A stretch of 64,000 nt of DNA from Micromonospora sp. C31 (lineage in GTDB: Bacteria; Actinomycetota; Actinomycetes; Mycobacteriales; Micromonosporaceae): contig NZ_JAGPXN010000005.1 in the NCBI RefSeq assembly GCF_018070575.1, positions 124,001 through 188,000 on the forward strand, in the 5' to 3' direction. Below the pieces are notes generated by a model. It was not told the origin of the DNA and did not search any database. It worked only from the letters and a program-made list of their open reading frames with translations. Position 1 is the first letter of the stretch; the number at the start of each line of letters is the position of its first letter. Shown here in pieces: positions 43,550-54,515 of the stretch. The position numbers and the translations under genes are program-made.

Positions 43550-44127
43550 GCGGCCCTCCCGCGCCTGCGGCTGCTGCCGCGGCGGCGGACGGTGGAGCGG
43601 CCGGCCCGGGTCGGGCAGGGCACGGTGTCCGGGCAGGGCGCGGGCCGGGCAGGGCAGGGCAGGGCACGATGTCCGGGCAGGGCACGGGCCGGGCCGGGCA
43701 GGGCACGATGTCCGGGCAGGGCACGGGCCGGGCAGGGCACGGGGCTCGCTCTGCGGGCAGCCAGCGGCATGGCGTCCGGTTTCGGGCTTGCTGTCCGGTC
43801 TGCGGAGTGTCACGTGGGGCGGGCCGTCCGGTTTGCGGGGGTGTGGGGTGGGGCGGGTCACCCGGCCGGTGGGCATGGGCCGCCAGCCCCGGTCGTTGTA
43901 ACCACCGTGAGCGCGTGACCCCCCCGCAGGCCCCTCACCGCGGGCCGGGGCGAGGCCGGAATGCCGGCCAGGCCCGCGTCGTTACACCCCCCGCACCACG
44001 CCCCACCCCTCGCGCCCCACCCCCTCGCAAGGGGCGCACCCCCGATCTCGACCCCTTTCCCCTTCGCGGCACGCCCGCTCCCCTTGGCGCGTGTCCGCGT
44101 ACCCCCGAACGGGAGGCGCCGGACATC
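43550..44127. other. Gene-poor stretch with minisatellite and C39-gene upstream region
   Basis: Open frames here are low complexity only. 43612-43743 is a minisatellite. The part from about 43900 to 44110 is C-rich on the plus strand and precedes the ribosome-binding site GGGAGGCG of the secreted peptidase gene. I see no clear promoter. Confidence 0.5.
43612..43743. repeat. Minisatellite of GGGCAGGGCAC(G) units
   Basis: Units such as GGGCAGGGCACGATGTCC and GGGCAGGGCACGGGCC alternate in several copies, giving a higher-order period near 32-38 bp. Confidence 0.85.
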
Positions 44128-44778
44128 ATGCGTACCGACATCCTGCGCAAGACCGCCCTGACCGCCGCCGGACTCGCCGTCACCAGCGGCGCCATCGCCG
44201 GCCCCGTCACCGCCTTCGCTTCGCCTGCCCAGGCCAAGACCGTCCCGGCCACCGCCCAGGACCGCAAGGGCGGCGAGCGTGAGCTCGGCGTGCGCTACGA
44301 AGCCCAGCCCAACTTCTACTACTGCGGCCCCGCCGCCGCCCGCAACGCCCTCAGCGTCCAGGGCAAGAACATCGACGTCGACGCCATGGCCAAGCTCATG
44401 GGCACCACCGAAGCCGGCACCAACTCCATCAACGACATCACCCCCGTACTCAACAAGGAAACCGGCCGCGACGCCTACCAGTCCGTCGAGATCCGCGACT
44501 CCGCCGCCGACGACACCCAGACCGACAAGCTGCGCGCCGACATCGTCACCGCCATCGACGAAGGCCACGCCGTGGTCGCCAACATCGCCGGCACCGCCAC
44601 CGACACCGACGGCACCACCCACTCCTTCGAAGGCGGCCACTACATCAGCGTCGTCGGCTACCGCGACAACGGCAACACCGTCACCATCGCCGACTCCGCC
44701 GACCCCGACCAGGCCACCTACCGCATGAGCATCGACAACCTCGCCGACTGGACCGCCACCCGCGGCTACACCGCCTGA
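44128..44778 (+). CDS. Secreted C39-like (papain-fold) peptidase
   Basis: 216 residues. A signal peptide (LTAAGLAVTSGAIAGPVTAFA, cleavage near SPAQA) is followed by a C39-type domain. The catalytic Cys is in NFYYCGPAAARNALSVQ, the His in FEGGHYISVVGYRD and the Asp in TIADSADPD. It is a stand-alone exported form, not fused to an ABC transporter. Its C-ended codon use matches the beta-helix genes and is stronger than in neighbours, as for a highly expressed secreted protein. GGGAGGCG lies about 9 nt before the ATG. Confidence 0.85.
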   Translation: MRTDILRKTALTAAGLAVTSGAIAGPVTAFASPAQAKTVPATAQDRKGGERELGVRYEAQPNFYYCGPAAARNALSVQGKNIDVDAMAKLMGTTEAGTNSINDITPVLNKETGRDAYQSVEIRDSAADDTQTDKLRADIVTAIDEGHAVVANIAGTATDTDGTTHSFEGGHYISVVGYRDNGNTVTIADSADPDQATYRMSIDNLADWTATRGYTA

Positions 44779-44832
44779 CCCGACAAACAGCCACACCACC
44801 CGACCAACGAACCACCGCAACGACGACACAGA

Positions 44833-44861
44833 GGGCCGACCCCCACCCCGGGGGCCGGCCC
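44833..44861 (+). terminator. Terminator hairpin after the C39-like peptidase gene
   Basis: GGGCCGACCCCC (44833-44844) pairs with GGGGGCCGGCCC (44850-44861) with one mismatch and a 5-nt loop, 54 bp after the stop. Confidence 0.75.
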
Positions 44862-44884
44862 TTCTGCCGTCCCCAACCGCCCGC

Positions 44885-45005
44885 AGGCCCAGTCCTCCCT
44901 CCGCCGCCAATCACCCCGGCCACCAGACCGCCCGCTCCGTCGCCTCCAACCACCCCGGCCACCAAGCGGCCCCTTCGTCGCCTCCAACCGCCCCGGCACC
45001 CACCG
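44885..45005. repeat. Imperfect tandem repeat
   Basis: About three diverged copies of GTCGCCTCCAACCACCCCGG-like units (period roughly 37-47 bp) lie between the peptidase terminator and the VOC gene. No gene is seen in 44862-45068. Confidence 0.7.
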
Positions 45006-45068
45006 AGCCCGTACGGGCGACTCAGCCCCCGAGCCGACCTCAGCAGCCCAGGGGCGGGGCGACGGCGG

Positions 45069-45425
45069 TCAGTCGATCGGGGCGAGGAACTCCAGTCGGT
45101 TGCCGTGCGCGTCCTGCGAGTGGAAGCGGCGCATGCCCGGCAGTTCGTCGTCACCCCAGGTGACCGGGTAGCCGGCGGCGGCCAGCCGGGCGGCGAGCGC
45201 GTCCAGGTCCGGCCGGAGGAGGCCCGGATGGGCCTTGCGGGCGGGGCGGAAGTCGTCCTCCACGCCCAGGTGCAGCTCGGCGCCGTGACCGGTGAACCAG
45301 CAGCCGCCGCGGGCCGCGAGCGCGGGCGGTTTGGGCTTCTCGCTCATCCCGAGCACGCCGGCGTAGAAGGCCCGCGACGCCTCCTCGGAGCCGCGTGGGC
45401 AGGCGAGCTGGACGTGATGGATCAT
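45069..45425 (-). CDS. VOC (glyoxalase/dioxygenase-fold) family protein
   Basis: 118 residues, two beta-alpha-beta-beta-beta units: MIHHVQLACPRGSEEASRAFYAGVLG and ARLAAAGYPVTWGDDELPGMRRFHSQDAHGNRLEFL. His, His and Glu ligands are at the usual places (HHVQ, GAELHLGV, NRLEF). The substrate is not inferable. AGGAGGTGCC precedes the ATG. Divergent from acnA. Confidence 0.85.
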   Translation of the reverse strand: MIHHVQLACPRGSEEASRAFYAGVLGMSEKPKPPALAARGGCWFTGHGAELHLGVEDDFRPARKAHPGLLRPDLDALAARLAAAGYPVTWGDDELPGMRRFHSQDAHGNRLEFLAPID

Positions 45426-45460
45426 GGTGGCACCTCCTCGTCCCGAACGATGGCACGAGG

Positions 45461-45520
45461 TTGCGAAGTTAGCAAGACGGACGTACGGTTTTGTTGACGA
45501 CGGAGAATCGGCGGTAAGTG
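45461..45520 (+). promoter_or_regulatory. acnA promoter region with AcnR-type palindrome
   Basis: ACGGACGTACGG (45477-45488) matches at 10 of 12 positions the perfect palindrome CCGTACGTACGG in front of the AcnR-like gene (61061). It overlaps a possible promoter TTGCGA (45461-45466), 17 nt, TACGGT (45484-45489). A second candidate is TTGTTG (45491-45496), 18 nt, TAAGTG (45515-45520). GAAGGAG then precedes the acnA GTG. Confidence 0.5.
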
Positions 45521-45601
45521 TCGCCTAACCACGGCGACACCCCGACCGGTGCGACAGACTGCTCAGGACTACTCACGGTCGCTGGTGTGAAGGAGTACGA
45601 C

Positions 45602-48472
<2,871 letters not shown>

Positions 48473-48487
48473 CGCACCGAGGCGAGC

Positions 48488-48524
48488 GGGCCCCCTGTCG
48501 ACGCACGGCGTCGGCAGGGGGCCC
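48488..48524. terminator. Strong terminator between acnA and the conservon
   Basis: GGGCCCCCTG (48488-48497) pairs with CAGGGGGCCC (48515-48524). The inner CGACGC/GCGTCG extends the stem almost to a 3-nt loop. Bidirectional, between convergent units. Confidence 0.9.
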
Positions 48525-48534
48525 TTCCCTTCGC

Positions 48535-48588
48535 GCAGACCGGACGCGGCCGGTGCCGCACGGAGCAGACCGGACGCGGCCGGTGCCG
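48535..48588. repeat. 24-bp direct repeat, period 30
   Basis: GCAGACCGGACGCGGCCGGT... occurs at 48535-48558 and again at 48565-48588, between the acnA terminator and the conservon GTPase gene. Confidence 0.85.
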
Positions 48589-48646
48589 GCACCGCGCGGA
48601 GCAGGCCCGTCGTGGCTCCCTGCAGTGGGCGCCGTGGTGGGCCCGG

Positions 48647-49258
48647 TTACTCGGCGGCGGCTGCGCGGCGGCGGGCCTCGCGGGTCTTCATGGCGTGCTC
48701 CATCAGCGTGATGAGCACCTCCTTGCTGGACTCACGCTGCCGGGCGTCGCAGAGCAGCACCGGCACCCCCGGGTCGAGGTTGAGCGCCGCCTGCACCTCG
48801 TCGAGCCGGTACTGCCGGGCTCCCTCGAAGCAGTTGACCGCCACCACGAACGGCGTGCCCCGGCCCTCGAAGTAGTCGATCGAGGGGAAGCAGTCGGCCA
48901 GCCGCCGGGTGTCGGCCAGCACCACCGCGCCGAGCGCGCCGAGCGCCAGTTCGTCCCAGACGAACCAGAACCGGTCCTGGCCCGGGGTGCCGAAGAGGTA
49001 GAGCACCAGGTCGTCGCTGATGGTGATGCGGCCGAAGTCCATCGCCACCGTGGTGGTCGTCTTGCTCTCCACCCCGGAGAGATCGTCGATGCCGACGCCG
49101 GACTCGGTCAACACCTCCTCCGTACGCAACGGGCGCGTCTCGCTGACCGCACCGACCATGGTGGTCTTGCCGACGCCGAAGCCGCCCGCGACGAGGATCT
49201 TGATCGCGGTGGGCAGTGGCGTCGCTCCCGCCGGCCGCTCAGAGTGCCCGTAGTCCAT
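48647..49258 (-). CDS. cvnD: Conservon Ras-like GTPase (CvnD)
   Basis: 203 residues. P-loop GGFGVGKTTM at residues 25-34, a switch region (ESKTTTTVAMDFGRI), LFGTPGQDRFWFVW (G3-like) and VAVNCFEGA in the G4 position. This is the MglA-like GTPase of actinobacterial conservons, proposed as a membrane-associated G-protein-like switch. Its start overlaps the end of cvnC by 20 nt, so it is translationally coupled. Last of four genes in the order A-B-C-D. Confidence 0.93.
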   Translation of the reverse strand: MDYGHSERPAGATPLPTAIKILVAGGFGVGKTTMVGAVSETRPLRTEEVLTESGVGIDDLSGVESKTTTTVAMDFGRITISDDLVLYLFGTPGQDRFWFVWDELALGALGAVVLADTRRLADCFPSIDYFEGRGTPFVVAVNCFEGARQYRLDEVQAALNLDPGVPVLLCDARQRESSKEVLITLMEHAMKTREARRRAAAAE

Positions 49259-49625
49259 TGATTACCGCCTCGAAAACGCTGTTGTCGGGAAGGCCGGCAG
49301 TGGTGTGCGGCTCGCGCACCTGCACCAGGCTGCGGGCCGCCAGGTCACCGAGCAGGACCCGGATGGTGCCCACCGGTAGGTCCAGGTGGGCGGCGATCTC
49401 GGCGACGGACTGGATCCGCTGGCAGAGCCCGACGATCGCCAGGTGCTCCGGGCCCAGCCCGACCTCCGGGGTCACGTCCGAGCGGGTCGCCGTCACCAGG
49501 GAGATCAGGTCGAACGTGCCGGTGACCGGCCGGGCCCGGCCACGCGTCATCGCGTACGGGCGCACGACCGGGCCGGCATGGTCGTCGACCCACTGGTGCT
49601 CCGAGGACTCCCCCTGCACCGTCAT
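49239..49625 (-). CDS. cvnC: Conservon DUF742 protein (CvnC)
   Basis: 128 residues with the DUF742 motif VVRPYAMTRGRARPVTGTFDLISLV. A winged-helix-like C-terminal part follows (LCQRIQSVAEIAAHLDLPVGTIRVLLGDLAARSLVQVREP). DUF742 proteins act with the roadblock protein and GTPase of the same conservon. It lies 5 bp after cvnB and overlaps cvnD. Confidence 0.93.
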   Translation of the reverse strand: MTVQGESSEHQWVDDHAGPVVRPYAMTRGRARPVTGTFDLISLVTATRSDVTPEVGLGPEHLAIVGLCQRIQSVAEIAAHLDLPVGTIRVLLGDLAARSLVQVREPHTTAGLPDNSVFEAVINGLRAL

Positions 49626-49630
49626 CGCGG

Positions 49631-50053
49631 CTACTTCTCGCCGGTCTGCTGCTCGCCGGTCCGCGACGGCGACGCCACGTACTTGCCGACACGGGTGACC
49701 AGCATTGCCATCTCGTAGGCGATCAGGCCGACGTCGGCGTCCTCGCTGGCGAGGACGGCGAGGCAGGCGTTGCGCCCGGCCGCTGTGACGAACAGGAACG
49801 ACGACTGCATCTCGATGATGGTCTGCTGCACCTGGCCTCCGCCGAAGCGCTTGCCCGCGCCCCGGGCCAGGCTCTGGATGCCGGCCGCCATGGCCGCCAG
49901 ATGCTCGGCGTCGTCCCGGCCGAGCCCTCGCGAGGCGGCCATCAACAGGCCGTCCGTCGAGAGCGCGACAGCGTGGTCGGCCTGCTTCACCCGGCCGACC
50001 AGATCATCCAGCAACCACGTCAGGTCGGCACTCGAAGCCGTCTTCTGCGCCAC
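49631..50053 (-). CDS. cvnB: Conservon roadblock/LC7 protein (CvnB)
   Basis: 140 residues. SADLTWLLDDLVGRVKQADHAVALSTDGLLMAASRGL and the C-terminal VLASEDADVGLIAYEMAMLVTRVGKY are typical roadblock/LC7. Such proteins are thought to be GTPase regulators (GAP-like) for CvnD. The GTG at 50053 is chosen because GAGGAC lies at suitable distance and homologues start near QKTASSADLTW. An in-frame start 19 codons upstream adds only basic residues. Confidence 0.92.
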   Translation of the reverse strand: MAQKTASSADLTWLLDDLVGRVKQADHAVALSTDGLLMAASRGLGRDDAEHLAAMAAGIQSLARGAGKRFGGGQVQQTIIEMQSSFLFVTAAGRNACLAVLASEDADVGLIAYEMAMLVTRVGKYVASPSRTGEQQTGEK

Positions 50054-50144
50054 TCGTCGTCCTCTTCTCCCCCGGCAGTTGTCGCCGTGCTCGTCTCGGC
50101 TGATGGTCACGTCACGGGGATCCCCCGCACCGTGGCGGCGCCGG

Positions 50145-52751
50145 TCAGGTCGCTTGCAGGTCGTCGCCGGCGTCGGGTTCCCCGCCGGTCTCGGTTCGAC
50201 TGTCGCCCGCCCCGCCGAGCAGCCGGGCGGCGTCCGTACGGCCGCGCCGGGTGCCGGTCTGGTAGGAGCTCATCATCCGGCGTACCTGCTCCGGCGGGCG
50301 CGTCGCGTCGTCGTCGCCCTCGTCGTCCCCGGCGGCGGCCGGATCGTCGCGAAGCTCCGGCACGATGCTGGCCTGGCGGACCCGGACGGGCAGCCCCGAG
50401 TCGGTACGCGCCGTCACCTGGCGGGCCGTCGGCGCCGGGCCGCCGGTCGCGGTGGTTTCGGTGTCCGTCTCGGGTGCGTCCGGCGTCCCGGTCGCGTCGG
50501 GCACCTCGGCCGGCGCGGGTCGAGCGGCGGCCACCGGCAGGCCGGTCGGGAAGGTCGGGCCGTCGAGGGCGTACTGCTCGGAACCGCCACGGGGCCGGAC
50601 GGGCAGCCCCGCGTCGCGGGCCGGGGCGGCTGTCGGCAGGCTCCGGCCGCGCGACCGGGTCGGCAGGACGCCCTCGTCGCCGTCGCCCTCGGCGGGCGCG
50701 TCGGCGTTCGGGGCCGGCCGCGTGCGGGGCGCGAGCGGCGGCGCCACGAGCGCCACCGGCGCGTTGGCGAACGGCGGCTCGACGGCGGGCGGCGCCGGGG
50801 CGGGCGTACCGGACGCCGGGGCGGCGGCGGTCAGGCCGGCCGGGAACCCGCCGGAGGTGCTCGGGTCCTCGTCGTCGGCGGTGACCAGCTCGGCCGGGAT
50901 CAGCACGACGGCCGTGGTGCCGCCGTACGCGGACTCCCTGAGCTGCACCCGCACGCCGTGCCGCTCGGTCAGCCGGCTGACCACGTAGAGCCCGAGGCGG
51001 GAGGCGTTGGCCAGGTTCAACTCGGACTGGTCGACGATCCGGTGGTTCGCGGCGGCCAGGTCCTCCTCGCTCATGCCCAGGCCGCGGTCCTCGACCTCGA
51101 TGGCGAAGCCGTTGGCGACCATCTGCCCGCGCACCTCGACCGAGGTGTGCGGCGGCGAGAACGACAGGCCGTTCTCGATCAGCTCGGCGAGCAGGTGGAT
51201 GACGTCACCGACCGCGCGGCCGGTGAGCGAGACGGCACCGAGCGGCAGCACGTTGACGCGGGTGTAGTCCTCGACCTCGGCGACCGCGCCACGGACGACG
51301 TCGACCATGGGCACGTTACGCCGCCAGGCGCGGCCCGGGGTGGAGCCGGAGAGCACGATGAGGTTCTCCGCGTTGCGCCGCATCCGGGTGGCCAGGTGGT
51401 CGACCCGGAACAGGTCCTCCAGCTCCTCGGCGTCGTGCTCGCGGCGCTCCATCGCGTCGAGCAGGGTGAGCTGGCGGTGCACCAGCGCCTGGGTGCGCCG
51501 GGCCAGGCTGAGGAAGACCTCGCGTACGTTGCGGCGCAGCTCGGCCTGCTCGACGGCGGTGCGGATGGCGGTCTCCTGCACGGCGTTGAACGCCTGGCCC
51601 ACCTGGCCGATCTCGTCGTCGCCGAACTCCAGCGGCGGCGCCTCCTTGGCGACGTCGACCTCCTCGCCGTGGCCGAGCCGCTCGACCACACCGGGCAGGC
51701 GCTCGTTGGCGAGCCGGAAGGCGGCCTCGCGCAGCCGCTCCAGTTGCCGCAGCAACGCGCGGGTCGTCGTGACGGAGACGACGATCGAGCCGATGACCGC
51801 CAGCAGGCCCAGGCCGGTGGCCAGCACGAGGCGCACGACGACCATCGCGGCCACGGCGGTCGCCCGGCTCACGATGGCCTCCCCGCCCTCCACCACCGTC
51901 TTGTTGACCTCGGTGAGCGCCTGGTCGACCGTGTCCCGCCAGGCCTCCCGGCTCACCGGTAGCTGCGTCGCCGGCCGGCCGTCGCGGATGATGCCGTCCT
52001 GAACCGCGCGCAGGCGCTTGAACGGCTCGCTCTCGACGAGCTGCTGGTAGCGCCGCTGGTCGGCGCCGGAGAGCTTCGGCCTGGTCTCGTCGCCGAGGAA
52101 GCGCTCGGCGCCGACGAGCTGGGTGTATCGGGCGTACTCCGGCCCACTCATCCGGCCGCTGCCGAAGAGGCCGCTGAGCAGGGCGTCCTGTTGGGAGATC
52201 AGCTCCCTCATCCGGTTGAGCTGGATGAGGCCCGCCGCGTCCGCGGCCAGTTCCTTGTCGTCCAGGCTGCCGGTGATCTCGTAGACCTGGAAGATCGACC
52301 CGATGGCGCGGGTGTAGGCGTCCGCCGCCGAGAGCCGGTCGATGCCCCGGTCGAGCACCTCGCTGCGGACCCGGCCCAGCGCCTGCAACTGCGCCACCGA
52401 CTCGTCGAGCCGCGTGTCCAGGGTCTCGTTGCCCGCGACGTCCACCTGCCAGTGCCGGATGGACGTGCTGAAGGTCTTCGTCAGCTCCGCCGTCTTGCGG
52501 TGCTCGGCCTCCAGCGCCGCCCGCTGCTGCGGCCCCGGGTCGCTGAGGTAGGCCTGGGTCAGTCGCCGTTCGAGCTGGAGTTCCCGCAGCAGCGGCTCAC
52601 TGGGGGCGTAGATCTTGGCATTGAGCACCTGGACGCCGAGCAGGTTGAAGCCGTCCCGCAGGGTCACCCAGGCCGCGAACATCCAGAGCGCGACGAGGGA
52701 GAGCAGGAGAGCGATAACCTTCGTGCGGATACTCGTACCGCGAGAACGCAT
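50145..52751 (-). CDS. cvnA: Conservon sensor-kinase-like protein with nitrate/nitrite-sensing domain (CvnA)
   Basis: 868 residues. Membrane segment 1 (VIALLLSLVALWMFAAWV) is followed by an extracytoplasmic all-helical NIT-type domain (about 40-290). After membrane segment 2 (MVVVRLVLATGLGLLAVIGSIVV) come HAMP and a GHKL ATPase domain (ELIENGLSFSPP N box, EVEDRGLGMSEEDL, GLYVVSRLTERHGV). A clear phosphorylatable H-box is missing, as is usual for CvnA. The last 230 residues are Pro/Ala-rich and disordered. It likely recruits CvnB-D to the membrane and passes on a ligand signal. Confidence 0.93.
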   Translation of the reverse strand: MRSRGTSIRTKVIALLLSLVALWMFAAWVTLRDGFNLLGVQVLNAKIYAPSEPLLRELQLERRLTQAYLSDPGPQQRAALEAEHRKTAELTKTFSTSIRHWQVDVAGNETLDTRLDESVAQLQALGRVRSEVLDRGIDRLSAADAYTRAIGSIFQVYEITGSLDDKELAADAAGLIQLNRMRELISQQDALLSGLFGSGRMSGPEYARYTQLVGAERFLGDETRPKLSGADQRRYQQLVESEPFKRLRAVQDGIIRDGRPATQLPVSREAWRDTVDQALTEVNKTVVEGGEAIVSRATAVAAMVVVRLVLATGLGLLAVIGSIVVSVTTTRALLRQLERLREAAFRLANERLPGVVERLGHGEEVDVAKEAPPLEFGDDEIGQVGQAFNAVQETAIRTAVEQAELRRNVREVFLSLARRTQALVHRQLTLLDAMERREHDAEELEDLFRVDHLATRMRRNAENLIVLSGSTPGRAWRRNVPMVDVVRGAVAEVEDYTRVNVLPLGAVSLTGRAVGDVIHLLAELIENGLSFSPPHTSVEVRGQMVANGFAIEVEDRGLGMSEEDLAAANHRIVDQSELNLANASRLGLYVVSRLTERHGVRVQLRESAYGGTTAVVLIPAELVTADDEDPSTSGGFPAGLTAAAPASGTPAPAPPAVEPPFANAPVALVAPPLAPRTRPAPNADAPAEGDGDEGVLPTRSRGRSLPTAAPARDAGLPVRPRGGSEQYALDGPTFPTGLPVAAARPAPAEVPDATGTPDAPETDTETTATGGPAPTARQVTARTDSGLPVRVRQASIVPELRDDPAAAGDDEGDDDATRPPEQVRRMMSSYQTGTRRGRTDAARLLGGAGDSRTETGGEPDAGDDLQAT

Positions 52752-52849
52752 TGAACCGTCCCAGGCCGGCGTTGACTCAGGTCATCAACGGCAGATCGTG
52801 AAGATGCGGGTGTCCCGCCGGGTGGCCGTTCGGGACAGAGGCAGTGGGT

Positions 52850-52879
52850 ACGCTAGCAGTGTCCACATGGCACCCTCAA
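52850..52879 (-). promoter_or_regulatory. Promoter of the conservon
   Basis: On the minus strand TTGAGG (52879-52874), 18 nt, TAGCGT (52855-52850), about 98 bp before the cvnA start. It separates the conservon from the terpene operon upstream. Confidence 0.5.
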
Positions 52880-52901
52880 GTTGCTGATTTCTGCCGTCCC
52901 G

Positions 52902-54515
52902 TCATGACATGCGGCCGTTGCGCCGGTGTTCGAGTCGGCTGTGCGCGAGGTGCGAGGCGGCGAGCACCGCCGACCGGACGATCGTGGTGGGGCAGTAGAG
53001 CTCCTTGCCGTACCACAGTGGTGGATGCTCGTGTCGACCTGCGTTCGCCTCAAGGTAGGTGCGTCCCCGAAGCGCGGCGACGACCACCGCCGGCTCCTGC
53101 GCCGCGACGGCCAGCAGGATCTGCAGGGCGTACGCGGTCTCCTCCGCGGTGCCCTCCCACCGGCCCCATGACCCGTCGTCGCGTTGGTTGGCCAGCACCC
53201 AGCGCACCGCCCGACCGACGGCGCCCAGGCTGACGTCGTCCCACGTGGACTCGGTCAGGGCGAGCACACAGCAGGCGGTGGCGTAGTACGGCGAGGCGTG
53301 CCACCGGTCGCGCCAACTGCCGTCGGCCTCCTGCCGCTCCCTGAGCACCCGGGCCAACCGGTCGATGGCGGTGCGGTGTCGGGAACCGGCACCCGGGTCA
53401 CGCAGCGCGTGCTGCGCGAGGGCGTCGAGCACGTGCGCGTTGGTGGTGACCGAGAAGCCGTCCTCCCCCGGCCAGGTGCAGAAACCCTCCGCCGTCTCGT
53501 ACGCCCACAGGCTCGCCGGGTCGAGCGGACGACCCAGGCGCCCGAGCGCGTACAGGCTCACCGCGGTGGTGTCCGCGTCGGGAGGAAGTCCCGCTCCGGT
53601 GGCGGCACCGGCGGAGCCGACCGCGTCGGCGAGGCCCGCGAGGACAGCCTCCGGTGGTCGCACCTCGATGCCGGCCCGGGACAACCAGCTCAGGACCCAG
53701 GCGCGCTCGAAGACCGTGATCGGCGTCGGGCAGGGCACCGGCCCGCCCCCCGCGCTGACCAGCCGGTCCAGGAAGGCGCGGGCCGCTCGCCCGTCGGCGT
53801 CCGGACCGGCGGTGGCCAACCACGCGGCGGTCGCCGCCGGCGAGGCCCCGACGGTGCCCGGCCCGGCGGCGCGCGGCCGCAGCCACCGCTGGGCCGGCCC
53901 GTCGAACAACTCACCGAAGTGCGCCAGCTTCGGGTGTAGCCCGGTACCAGCGGCGTGTGCCGCCCGGACCGCGGTCAACCGTCGGCGGTCCGTGCCGGCG
54001 GGCAGGCGCAGCGGGTGCCGGGCCGGCAGGGCGGCACCCGGCCCGGACGTCCGTGCGTTGATCGACTCCACCAGGGCCGGCACGATGAGGTCGGCGGCAG
54101 GCGTGTCCGGCACCGCGGAGCCGCCCGCGAGCAGGGTGGACAGGGCGCGCAGTCCGCGCGAGGCAGCGGCGGCCGAGGCCGGGCGGGCTCCGGGGGGAAG
54201 GCCCTCGTCGGCCAGCACCGCCAGCAGCGCGTCCGTGGCGCTCAACGTCGGCACCAGCGCGTAGCCCTCCGGGGGTCCCCACGCGCCGTCGGCGCGCTGG
54301 GTCCGAACGAGGAACGCGATCCGTTCGGTGTGCCCGGCGAGCAGGGGCGCGACGGCGACCAGCCGGCCGGTCTCGTAGACGGAGAAGGCGACGTCTCCCC
54401 ACGGTCGCAGCGCCATCGCGTCGACCAGGTCCCGAGCCAGGCTCCCGCAGTCGGCGGCAGCACCGCCGGTGTGCGGCGCGGCTGCCGTGGCCGCCCGGGA
54501 TCCGCCGTGGCTCAT
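52902..54515 (-). CDS. Class II diterpene cyclase (copalyl/halimadienyl diphosphate synthase-like)
   Basis: 537 residues, two alpha-barrel domains. The acid motif of class II cyclases appears as PDADTTAVSLYALG (DXDT variant of DXDD). Other terpene-cyclase repeats are QRADGAWGPPEGYALVPTLSATDALLAVLA, EDGFSVTTNAHVLDALAQHA, QEADGSWRDRWHASPYYATACCVLAL and NQRDDGSWGRWEGTAEETAYAL (QW-type). It would protonate geranylgeranyl diphosphate to a bicyclic diphosphate. It overlaps the class I synthase gene by 4 nt (ATGA), so the two products probably work in sequence. Confidence 0.85.
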   Translation of the reverse strand: MSHGGSRAATAAAPHTGGAAADCGSLARDLVDAMALRPWGDVAFSVYETGRLVAVAPLLAGHTERIAFLVRTQRADGAWGPPEGYALVPTLSATDALLAVLADEGLPPGARPASAAAASRGLRALSTLLAGGSAVPDTPAADLIVPALVESINARTSGPGAALPARHPLRLPAGTDRRRLTAVRAAHAAGTGLHPKLAHFGELFDGPAQRWLRPRAAGPGTVGASPAATAAWLATAGPDADGRAARAFLDRLVSAGGGPVPCPTPITVFERAWVLSWLSRAGIEVRPPEAVLAGLADAVGSAGAATGAGLPPDADTTAVSLYALGRLGRPLDPASLWAYETAEGFCTWPGEDGFSVTTNAHVLDALAQHALRDPGAGSRHRTAIDRLARVLRERQEADGSWRDRWHASPYYATACCVLALTESTWDDVSLGAVGRAVRWVLANQRDDGSWGRWEGTAEETAYALQILLAVAAQEPAVVVAALRGRTYLEANAGRHEHPPLWYGKELYCPTTIVRSAVLAASHLAHSRLEHRRNGRMS

